This document shows, piece by piece, positions 22,016 to 32,635 of a stretch of DNA of 64,000 nt; position 1 is the stretch's first letter, and each line of letters opens with the position of its first letter. Under the pieces are notes generated by a model, which was not told the origin of the DNA, made no database searches, and saw only the letters and a program-made list of their open reading frames with translations. A program made the position numbers and the translations under genes. The stretch covers positions 1-64,000 of the forward strand of contig PDNB01000111.1 in assembly GCA_002573585.1 (NCBI GenBank). The letters run 5' to 3'. The DNA comes from Helicocarpus griseus UAMH5409 (lineage: Eukaryota; Ascomycota; Eurotiomycetes; Onygenales; Ajellomycetaceae).

Positions 22016-22412
22016 GCTGTGTACCAGCAACCCGTCAACCTGTCATTGAGCTTAACAGTAGTACTGATGTTCATCTGGTAGCTTCACAGAGCGCGTTTCG
22101 ACATCATCAGGAAGCACAAAGTCACGTGGACCTGTTCCTTCCGCAATCAATGCCGATTGGCCAGTCAGCTCTTCTGCTTTGTAGGCTAACCATATTGGGT
22201 ATAGCGCAATATCAGACAGTGAACTCTCAACCTTGGAATCCGCTCGGATCTCCGCCATCAGATTCACTGCTTCTTCACTTTTCATTGCAGAACTCTTCTT
22301 AACCATCCGGTTTGTTCTCAGTGCTGGGCACACTTACTGCAACCATTCTACATCTTAGCTACTATACGCCATATCCAACGATACTTACATCACATAAGCG
22401 GGAAACATCAAA
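22016..22412. promoter_or_regulatory. Divergent promoter region med11/taf5
   Basis: 397 bp between the two start codons, shared by two polymerase II preinitiation factors. It also contains an unexplained 93-codon minus-strand open frame at 22052-22333, discussed in the findings. Confidence 0.55.
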
Positions 22413-25400
22413 ATGTCTGGACCCGGAGGGGCTCCCAGCCCCGGGCCAAGAAGCGGCAGCATGGGACCCGGCGGCGGGATGTCCATGTCCCAGCAGCAGG
22501 TCAACGGAGGGCCTCCTTCTGCAGGGAGCCCGGCTACATCTGGCCCTCCGTCTGGCGTGATGTCCCAGCAGAATTTGAATCAGATTGTAGGTCGGGCCTC
22601 TTCTTTCATTGTCTGCCTTGCCTTTCTCGAATTGTCCGGAGTTTTCCAACTCCATGTATGATCTGCTACACCAGCGTCTCTGGTTTAATAGCTGGGCCTA
22701 GGGCGATTATAGGTACTCTGTGCCTTGAAATAATGGGCTTGGGTGTCTTGCTTTAGTTGCTTAAAATGACCCTTCATCTTTCCTCCCAGTGCTGTACTCC
22801 TTTGCACTCATATATCCAGGCTTGAGGAACATTCTCCGTGTCCGTTTTGCTTTACCTGCGCGCAACACTCGTTCTCCAGACCTTTTTTTATTTTTTTATT
22901 TTTTTAAATGGATGTACCGCAGCCCTTGAGGATGCTGGATTATAAGGCACAAGGAGCCAGCTATGTGCTGAGCTGTAGCGTCTTCCCATATGCACGACCG
23001 CGCTATCATTACCCTGCATGAGTTGAAGACTGCTCCGTTTATTCAAATTCTTCCACAAGGGTTTTGCCTTTCTGCTCAGCTTTTTCCTGTTACGCCAACT
23101 TGAGTTTTGTTGGAAGGACACAGTCTTTTTGAGCTTTGATAAAGGCTGAATGCATGAGTCACACAGGCAAGAGAGGCGCCCAAAATGGGAAATTTCCGCC
23201 TGGCATTTTACTGGTTTGGGCTGTTTTCTTGCGGCATGTTATCAGCAAAGCGAATATTACTTTCTACAGTTGCGGATATAGACGACTAATTAAGATTTCA
23301 TGCATTTCTTTAGGTCATTGATTACCTGGCAAAAAAGGGATACAGCAGAACCGAGGCCATGCTTCGAATGGAGTCTGCGAACCAGGAGATTGATGGACGC
23401 CCGCTTCCCCCTTCTAGTGAAGAATCACGGCCGAAGTACAAGTTGGCATTTGGTATGTGTACTTTCTAAGGCGTTTCATTCAACTAGTATATTTTACTGA
23501 CCATTGTAGACATGACGAGAAAGTGGATCGAAGACAATTTAGACATATACAAGGTACGGTTCCTTAACAAGTGTACCTTTTCAACTATTAACGTTGCTTG
23601 CAGCCTGAACTTAGACGAGTCCTTTGGCCCCTTTTCGTTTACTCGTATCTTACGCTCATTTCTTCGTTGGTTCCACTAGAGGGTCGTCAATTTTTCGAGG
23701 CGAACAAAAGTCTGTTTCTTCCCGAACATAGTGAGGACATACGTGCTCTGGAGCCGATAAGCCTCCCGGAACATGTACAGGAGAACAGCACCGCGAAACT
23801 ATATCGCGGTAATAAATATCGCCTTACTCTGAGCAACCCGGCCTTTTCTAACCTTATGCAATTCCTTGAGAGCAAACAAAAAGAGGGAGGCACAGTGATG
23901 TCAGCTATTCTTAGCAGCTATTGCACGATTGTCACGAAAGATAGAGCCGCAGATGACCGTTTTAGCTTTGCCGCTATGCTCGGAAGGGCTAGTGAGACTT
24001 CTGGTATACCTGCTGAAGACGAGGGGATACCAGGCCACCACCCTGGCTCTGCGTATACTGGTGACAATCCGGCAATGGCTGGAACGCTCCCTAGACTGAA
24101 GCTTGGAAAGCTACCCATGGAACCGGTCCTTGAAGGAGACGTAAGGGCAGAACTTGAGGAGGTAGACTCAAAGGAACCGCCGGCCGGTGGTCGCCCTTCT
24201 CTTGTTCAGCACTTCGAGCACATGATCAAAAGAGAAGAGGATGATGAGGCTCCAACACGTGCTGAAATACCCTATCCACCATCTATTGCACGCGATGTTG
24301 CTATGGAGGTGCAAAAGGTTAAGGAAAACCGTGACAGATTTAAAATAGAGGGACGAACTGGCGGTGTTGGACCCGCCATCAGTGTTTGCATGTTTACTTT
24401 TCATAATACATACGATGGGTACGCTTACATTGCCTCATGTCCTTCCACCATTTCGATGAACATCTTCTAATTTTCTTTAGTATAACCTGTTTGGATTTTT
24501 CGGGAGACAGTATGCTCGTGGCTGCTGGATTTCAAGACTCCTATATTCGCGTTTGGAGCCTTGACGGTTTACCGATTCCCCCAACATACCCTGAATTAGA
24601 AGATTCTCCGCCTACAAATTCCCATCGACTCTTTGGCCATTCTGGCCCAGTATATGCGGTTGCATTCGCACCCTCTATCGCCAGTCCAGATAACGCCGAG
24701 ATAAAGACCAATACTCGCTGGCTTCTCTCATCATCGGCTGACAAGACCATCCGTCTATGGTCTTTGGACCTTTGGCAATGTATGGTTGTCTACAAAGGCC
24801 ATGCACAGCCAGTTTGGGATATTGCCTGGGGTCCTTACGGTCATTACTTCGTGTCTGCCAGCCATGACAAAACTGCGCGCCTGTGGGTGACGGACCGAAT
24901 ACGACAGCAACGTATCTTTGCAGGTCATGATCAAGATGTTGACTGCGTAAGCTTCCACCCGAATTCCGCTTATGTATTCACGGGCAGCTCTGATCGTACC
25001 GTGCGGATGTGGGCTGTAACCACGGGAAACGCCGTTCGCATGTTTACCGGTCATACCGGTAACATCACTGCACTGGCATGCAGCAACAACGGCAAAATAC
25101 TTGCCTCAGCTGATGATCACGGCTCTATTTTCCTGTGGGATCTAGCTCCAGGCAAGCTTTTAAAGCGCATGCGCGGCCATGGAAAAGGCGGTATCTGGTC
25201 TTTAACTTGGAGCGCCGAGTCAACAGTCCTCGTGTCTGGTGGTGCGGACGGTACCGTTCGTGTCTGGGACGTTGCAGGGCCGGCCCACGACCCGTCTAGT
25301 GGCCAAGGGCGTGTGATAAGTGAAGGTGGAGCAGGTACAAAGATTGATGCTGGAAACCCAGCCGCGGGATCGAGTACTCAGGCCTCAGCTGCAGGCGTTT

Positions 25401-25555
25401 CGAGCGTTGGCACAGGCACAACGAAAAAGAAAGGCAAGGAGGTTGTGGTCACTCCAGACCAGATCAGCGCCTTCCCTACCAAAAAGAGCCCTGTTTATAA
25501 GACACGGTTTACCGGAATGAACCTTGTCGTTGCTGGTGGCGCATACATGCCATGA
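22413..25555 (+). CDS. taf5: Transcription initiation factor TFIID subunit 5 (TAF5)
   Basis: Five exons (22413-22586, 23314-23452, 23510-23553, 23604-24418, 24481-25555) give 748 residues. TAF5 is shared by TFIID and SAGA in fungi and scaffolds histone-fold TAFs. Domains in order: a Gly/Pro/Ser-rich N-terminus (1-57), a LisH motif (DYLAKKGYSRTEAMLRMES), the helical NTD2 domain (about 105-245, PELRRVLWPLFVYSYLTLIS), a linker, and at least six WD40 repeats in the C-terminal half. Repeat markers include SADKTIRLWSLDLWQCMVVY, SHDKTARLW, SSDRTVRMW, DDHGSIFLWDL and GADGTVRVWDV. The first intron is 727 nt, far longer than the other three here (50-62 nt). A low-complexity insert of about 60 residues follows the last clear repeat. 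The gene converges on ppe1, about 655 bp away. Confidence 0.95.
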
Positions 25556-26210
25556 GCTTTAGGGGGCGGGCGGAAGAGTTACCCAGTCTTGTTTTCCTAT
25601 TTCCCATCCCCCGGGTTTCCGGGTTCACCTGTTGGATCATTCTTGACTTTTTTTATCTCAGTTGAGGATTTGGTCTTTTTCAGAATGTCTCGCATGAGTA
25701 CTCCTTTCCTTCTCATTCGACTTTATCTCTCATTCGCCTTTTATCCTCTATTTTCCGTTCCCTGGCGTATTGGCACTGATTGACTGCGGCATCACATTGT
25801 TTATTGGGAGGGCGAAATGGAACGGTAGCCATTTATTTCATGTAAGGTCCCTGGATATCTATTTACGTGGATATTTTACTCGCAATTTTTTTTATCTCTT
25901 AATTCTGCTTTTTTCGCCGCATGTTAATTTCTTTTCATCGAGTTCAGTGTACAATTAGTTTAGCTAGTAACGGTTCGTCACTCAATGATAAGTTCACGCA
26001 GGTCGTTTTAGAATTAGAGAGTATCCAAAGCAGTTGGTGTTGCTTGGATTTTATATCATCTCGAGTTAACCACATTAATTTTACCAAAAGGGCTGTTTAT
26101 TTGGAGTCCAGAAACATAATTCTATTCCAGTTCAAAAACTAAAATCGTTTAGGAGAAGAAAACATTGCGAAATATTGAAGACCAACAAATACTTGAAATA
26201 CAGTACATGA
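25556..26210. other. Intergenic region between convergent taf5 and ppe1
   Basis: About 655 bp, T-rich on the left as expected of the taf5 3' UTR. No gene is recognised. Confidence 0.5.
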
Positions 26211-27863
26211 TCAAGGCCCTGGCCTTTCCCACGTGCCCTTCGCCATAGCCTTTGACGCTAGAATGTCGCCCACTTTGGGCGGAAGGACAAGAGCACTTCT
26301 ATCATTGCGTTTGTAGAAGTCGACGAGGATCTGTGCGGTTTTTGCCGGTTGATCTTCTTGTATAAAGTGGCCTGCTTCGGGGAATACTTGAAGCTGGTAT
26401 TTGCCTGCCTCAAAGAGATAGATATTAGAAGGAAAGGTGTGTTTGATATTAAAAGGCAACCAACGACTATCTGGGCTAGAAGACGTACCCTGCATCTGCC
26501 CAATCGTGAGCTCGGTATCAAGACGGTCCGTCCCCGCAAGCAATAACAGTTTTCCTCCTCGTGCTTCGAGGAACTTCTTGCTCAGGCCGATGAACCAATT
26601 CTCCCAAAAGGGCTTCGTAGCGCCTAGATCTGTGCGCCACTTCCATGGTCTGGACGTATCCGGGGGATCTTCGCGAAGTAGAGACGGTACAGAAACACGG
26701 GCAGATAGGGAGTTGCGAATGGTTCGTGAGCGGGTGCTGGTGTCATTTGTTGGCTTTAACTTGATCACGGGAAAATAGGGGGTTTCAAATATGCACATAC
26801 TGCCATTCAATTCCAGAAGCTAAAGAGGGGAAGCTAGACGGGCGAGTAGAAAGATAAGTTTCCATACTCTGGAGCGCATCCATCGCGGAACCTGAAAAAC
26901 ATTAGCGAGGCCCCTGATTTAAAATGAATATGATCTGGAGGCTTGTATACCTTCTACAACGTCCAGAACAGCATAGGCCAATAGTTTCGATCCAAGTTCG
27001 CCCCTCTTGGCAGCATCAGTGACAACGGCTCCGCCCAAGCTGTGGCCAACTAGGACAAGATCTGGGAGAGTCTCCCAGTTCATCTCTTTTCGAGTTTGCT
27101 CGAGAACATAAAGTAGATCTCGAGATAACGTCTCGAGACTTAGGTCTAAATCGACTTTCGCGTCTTCTTCAGCGCTTCGAGACTTGCCGACAGTGGTGCT
27201 CCCATGGTTCCGCGCATCCAGAGATAATACACCAGCGTTGGGAAGGATCTTTTTGATTTCTGCTGCACATGCGGCAAAGGAAAGACCCGATGAGCCAGCT
27301 CCATGATGAGTAACAAACAGTGGGCCAGAGTTTGCCGGCGAACTGATATAGACATGATGGACAACATGCAAGCCGTCGATGTCTCTTTCCAGGAAGAGCT
27401 CCCGGTCAAAGAAGTCAATCCATGATAATGGCGCGGCTTCTGCCCTTGCAGACGCTGGTCTTCAGGTAAATGGGTTGATTAGAAAGAGTTTATATGTAAA
27501 TCATGAAATCGGTAAACAAAAGAAGGGGGAAATAGCTAGGTGTATTGTAACTTGTTCACGATCCAGAAAGCCAGGTTCGCCAATCGAGGACACTGCAATG
27601 CGAGAACGGAGCTTTGAACAAGAAAACATCACCTACCGTGGTGCGCGTGCAAACAAATTCTGGCTTGCTGACGGCTTTATCGTTCCCGTGGAAGACGCCG
27701 AAGAAGCTGATGAAGAATCGTCATCATGCTGCTCATGATACACGGAGGCAATATTACCATCATGAGCGTCCTCTCTCTCCTCGCTCATTTCGTCGAAGAC
27801 CGGAACCTCTGGAGGTAGTCTAGCCAGTTTAGATTTCACAAATGACTTCTGAAGATCGCTCAT
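26211..27863 (-). CDS. ppe1: Protein phosphatase methylesterase 1
   Basis: Five exons on the minus strand (27863-27637, 27459-26951, 26891-26801, 26736-26489, 26404-26211) give 422 residues. PPE1/PPME1 removes the methyl ester from the C-terminal leucine of PP2A catalytic subunits. It is an alpha/beta hydrolase with an oxyanion-side HHGAG motif, the nucleophile Ser216 in GHSLGGAVV, the acid Asp242 in AVLDVVEG and His371 in EAGHFIQED. The MDALQSM segment after the acid is also typical of the family. The N-terminal 90 residues, rich in Ser/Asp/Glu, precede the fold (WIDFFDRELFLERD). An in-frame ATG 15 bp upstream (27878) exists, but the start at 27863 gives the usual MSDLQKSFVKSKLA opening. The last intron (26488-26405) is 84 nt, frame-preserving and free of stops. 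Confidence 0.93.
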
Positions 27864-30234
27864 GGTTGAATCTTGCATCTATGTATCTGTGTATGCGGAA
27901 ATACTAATGATACATTGAAAAGGAAGGCGGGAGAGGGGTAGTAGTCACTACTAGAGGGGTTTATGGGATCTGGAATTAATGAGGTGTGATCCACTCGAAG
28001 AATTTATAAGAAAATATTTCCCCTGGTAACAGATTGCGTAGTAAGAATAGATAATAATAAACAAAATCAATTCATGGAAAAGTCGTTGTTTCTGAAAAAG
28101 CTATTTGGTGTTGGATGTTCAAGCGCCCGCATTATGGATGATATCACGTTACCACTATGTAACTAACAGTATCTTCCTTACAATGCCTGTAACTTTGACA
28201 TCCTCAAGACACCATCACCGTTCAGACTAAGAAAAAGAATACAAAATAGCTTGTAGTTAATTTTCTCGTTATTTTTGAGAGTGTGATTGAGGGTCTGCTT
28301 GTTAAACCTGCGATTTTTGAATAGTACGCCAATAAGTTCAACTGCAAATTCGGCAACAATTCAAGTTTGGAGCAGAAACAAATCTCCAGCTACACCTCTA
28401 CAGTCCAGCAGTTACTTTTCTATTACCTGATAATATCAATTAATTGTTGTGCTTGTTTGCCTCTCGCATTTTCCAGTTTCCAGCCCCATAGAAAGCCATC
28501 CGCAAAGCATCAAGCCTTCGCTTAGGCAAAACCGAGCCAGCCAGGGCGGGTAATAGAGCAAAGGAGCCGCAGATGCAGCCAAATCCTGCCATTTACGCAG
28601 CCCGGATTTATTTGAAGCACAATATTCAGACCCGTATGAGAATAGGGAGATGTCTGTTCTAAGGGAGACGTAGATACCCATGAGATGGGTATGGAGAACA
28701 TGTGTTCATAGACAAAACTCATGAAAAACTGAATTGCAAACCGTAGAAGTACAACTATAGAATCTCTGGCGATTGGCGGGGTTTTAATCCTGGCTACTGA
28801 TGAGGTCCTGCAAAAACCGCGCTTACAGTAGAGCAGCATGCCAGTAAGGTGTCTAAACCATCCAAAGTCAAGTTGAGAAATGGAATCTTCTGCCTAGAGA
28901 TAAGCCTATATCAGCGCATAAACAAACAGCTCTGGAGATGTACCCTTGATACGTAATGGCTCCATGTTTGGCCTTGCCATTTTGGGGATCATCCAGGCGC
29001 ATTCAACTGGTATACAGCGGGTCGAGTAATTCAATGAATTTGGAAAGCCATGTTAGCCCAACGAGGATGGATTTGACGTGACATGAAAACTCACCTGGAA
29101 AGGCTGCCAAAACAAAATAAAAGGGAGGCCAGGTTTTCAAATGGCAATATCGTCAAATACAAGAAAGTCGAAAAATACGATGCACTGACCATAAAAATCG
29201 ATATGTTTAAATATGCTTTGGAAGTTGCAGGGAGATTCCATCTGCGAGTGCGAGCACGCAAAAAGAAATTGTCATGACGTTGACATATACAAAACTTCCT
29301 GTGCATGACACTACCGTCGGCAATGATTCGTAGTAAGCGAGTGCGCCATGTTGTCATATTAAAAACCTAGAGAGACGGAGAGAGAGTTATTACGATCTTT
29401 GCAAAGTCAAAACGCGTATAGATGAACAATGCAGTGTAATCCTCAAATTTGGGACACGAAGAGAAGCATTCCCTAGAAGGAGAGAAGCGCGTTGTAGCCT
29501 GGCTAATATGGTATTGTAGTGATACGGATGTAAAACATGGATAACGTATAGTACGGCCCCATTGAAGTAGACGTATGGCTTCACGTTTGCGCTGCCCCGC
29601 AAGGTTCAACTTGGCCAGTCTAAATCCAAGTGCCGAAACATGCCACATTCCAACGGCATCCAGGTTTATTGCTGAATGCAAAGATCCCAAAGGAAAAAGA
29701 GTTCTACGTGTTAACTGCCTATTTTTAAATAAAGCTGCTCCACAAGGAAGATAGGGCTCGTCGTGGGGATATCCGTTCATCAAGCTTGATTTGATTGTTT
29801 GCATCAAATTCAACAGTGGTTATCAGATCGAGCCATATCACGTGAAAACCTTAAAATTAAGGTTCTTGGTTCTCGGTCGATGACCTCATCGCGCCGATGA
29901 CGCTATGAGCTGGATCCGGAAACAAACACAAAAACAAGCCTGCAAGATGTAGTAGTATGGTGATGGGCTCGCCACAGGGATATAAATCGTACGACTCGTA
30001 AATATATTTTTCCCTGGGTTATATTAGAGACAATAACCAGATTTCAGATCTATCATCTTCATCTCTTGACACTTTGATAAGTAGCACATCAAGCTATCAC
30101 ATTACGAGCATGCAAATCTAAGAACGTCAACTTGTAAATGAATTGTTTGTTTGTTTACGACTGCGACATTTCTTAGCAGCTTCTGTTTATCATTATACCT
30201 CGGATATTAATGCGTTGAGAACCGTCATATCACA
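27864..30234. other. Gene-poor region between ppe1 and the DUF2417 gene
   Basis: About 2.4 kb between two divergent genes. Several open frames exist (for example 29367-29813 minus, 148 codons, and 28522-28839 minus), but none resembles a known family and they overlap other frames. The right end should hold the DUF2417 gene promoter; GATATAAA near 29980 is a possible TATA element about 250 bp before its ATG. Confidence 0.45.
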
Positions 30235-31928
30235 ATGTCTCCAAAGTTTTGGAGATCGCGGGCTCAAGGCGCCCAAGAGTCCGATGGAGGCGGAGAGGAG
30301 GATCAGGGGTCAAACCAAGCATCAGAAAGAGGACGTAGGGGAGGGAGAGGGGGAGGGGAACCAACTGAACGATCGCGTCTGCTACCTCGTGAAGGATATC
30401 TAGATCCCGATGACCCAGCGGTAAGACTTTAATCCGCACAAGAGGCATATATACAAACCGAAGGGGGTCACAAACCCGACTAATATCACCAAAATAAAAA
30501 CAGGTCTCCCCGTACAACCTCTGGAGCGTCCGCGCTCTGCGCAGCTTCACCGTGCTCTTTCTAATAATAAACTTGGTGTGGTGGGTTCTGCTACTTGTCT
30601 CGCTCTTCGTCAGTCCGCCGGCCATGAACAGTCGCGGCTCGGGCTTCTTCGATTTCTCCTTCACAACCCTGACAATGGGCAACCTGTTGATCGCCCTGAT
30701 ATTCTTCTCCGTGCCATCGAGACCTATGACGATATGGGGCGCCTCCCTCGCCCTCTTCCTAGCCGTCGACCTGTTTATCATCGTCGGCGTGCCGCGCTTA
30801 CGCATCGAGGAAGGGTGGGTAGGCATCGCATCCGTCGCATGGGCGACAGTCATTGCCTTGTATTTGCTAGTACAGACCCGGCTCGTCGCACGGGGTAAAC
30901 GGGAGGAGGAAGAGAGGTTGACGGGCCGGGAAGAGACGCGGCGGCCACTCCGCGAATGGCTAGCCGTCCTCATCGAGACGGTAATCATGACCGTCACCGT
31001 CCTCGTATCGATCCTAATGATGGCCACACTGATCCTACGCGCAAAGGACGCAAGCCTCCCCGCCCCGGGCAAGAAGTACTACGTGGACAACGACAAGTAC
31101 CAGGTCCACCTAAACTGCGTCGGCCAGAACCAGAACTCTTCAACCGTATTATCAGATCGCAGCCCAACCGTCCTCCTCGAAGCAGGCGAGATGCCCGTCG
31201 AGCACACCTTCCGCACCTGGGTGCACGAAGCCTACCGCAACGGCTCCATAAACCGCTACTGCTACTGGGACAGGCCAGGTATGGCGTGGTCAGACAATGC
31301 CCCCTCCCCGCATTCTGCAGGGATGTCCGCAGACGTCCTTTCCGAAACCTTAGCGAAAGCAGATGAAGACGGTCCCTGGGTCGTCGTCTCCGCCGGAATC
31401 GGTGGGATCTACAGCCGCATATTCGCCAGCCGACATACGCGTGACGTGGCGGGTTTGATGCTCATCGATGCCGTGCACGAAGACCTATTGCCGGAGATTG
31501 GTAAACCGGGTCGTGGGTTCGTTCTCTGGCTGCGCGGGATATTCTCTCCTTTGGGATTGGATAGGCTGGCCGGAGCGATATTCAAACGGCGCACGAGGGA
31601 GGACCGGGTGTATGGCAAGCGGGCGTATCAGGGGGGCAAATTCATCAAGGCAAAGTTGCAGGAGAACCTGGTTGCGGATTCGACGACGAAGAGCGAGATT
31701 GCGAGTGCAAAACATATTCAGTCTCCGGATATGCGGCTTGTTGTGATTAGTTCGGGGATTGAAGTAAGGAAGAGCCAGAGGTGGGCGGACAAGCAGAAGG
31801 ATTTGACCAATATCACTGACAATTTGGTGGCGTGGGATGTGGTCAAGGGGGCGCCGCATGAGGTTTGGCAGACGGATCATGGCAAGGCTTTGCTTGGGGA
31901 GAGGTTGAAGAAGTTGATTGAACAATGA
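30235..31928 (+). CDS. DUF2417 membrane protein with alpha/beta-hydrolase-like domain
   Basis: Two exons, 30235-30420 and 30504-31928, give 536 residues. The family (DUF2417) consists of fungal integral membrane proteins, sometimes labelled mitochondrial, with unknown function. A polar Gly/Arg-rich N-terminus (1-62) is followed by SPYNLWSVRALRSFTVLFL, typical of the family. Five membrane segments lie at about 79-97, 116-132, 137-158, 168-190 and 214-240. The C-terminal half (about 255-536) reads as an alpha/beta hydrolase, with a strand before YCYWDRPGMAWSD, VVVSAGIGGIYSRIFASRH, LMLIDAVHED (D384) and a terminal His521. The nucleophile elbow reads SAGIGG (358-363) instead of G-x-S-x-G, so the serine is missing. 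Codon third positions move from C-rich to G-rich along the gene. Confidence 0.85.
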
Positions 31929-32635
31929 GCTTGTTGGGAGGTTCCTTAACACTGAACGTATGTTTGTTTTTGCGGACGGAAAATTGGTCTGGATTTTCCA
32001 TTTTCTTCATTTTCTGTTTCCTCAATTCATACTTTCGGCTGTCAATTTGTCGAAGCCGCATTATTCCCTTTTGTTAAGCTTCATACAATGTCTGAACCCG
32101 AGCAAAGGCGCCATTCCGGGACCAATGTATCTAAATTATGGTTAAAATAAAATCTAAGAAATCAATGTGTATGTGAGCGCCATGTTGTCCGGGTAGAATG
32201 GTGAGATCAAAGGGAAGAGAAGAGGAGCGGGAACAAGATGACACCAAGAAAGTTTCCATGCATAGCCAAATTCATTTTAATCACCCACTAATGATAGTTA
32301 TGATGGTTTATGTTCAGTTCATCGTGTTTTAGAACACAAAAATGCAAGCTAATAACTCCCGATCCTTTCTGTAATATTTCGCCTCCGTCATGTTCAAAAA
32401 CCATATAGAATACCTGTATGAGGTAAACCAGAGTATCATGCGGATGATAAAGAGGGGTACATGTAGTAAGGCGTTGGGCGGTGGGAGCTCTTCGTCGCGG
32501 ACGACGTACTCGAAGTCGGGTGGCGAATAAATGGCTTCATGTATCGTCTCGCATCATATACGCTTGTGCACATGCAGTGGTAACCTACAGCTCGGGTTCG
32601 CAAAACGGCAGGGGTGGGTGCGGTATGGGAGAACG
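31929..32635. other. Intergenic region between convergent genes
   Basis: 707 bp between the DUF2417 gene stop (+) and the npl4 stop (-). AT-rich 3' UTR-like sequence; no gene is recognised. Confidence 0.5.

Noticed and set aside
29367..29813. 148-codon minus-strand frame
   Set aside because: No recognisable domain and overlaps a second minus-strand frame; could be chance in a 2.4-kb gap.
30230..31072. 280-codon minus-strand frame
   Set aside because: Exactly antisense to the conserved DUF2417 gene; its Arg/Ser/Thr-rich product is what a C-rich coding strand gives in reverse.
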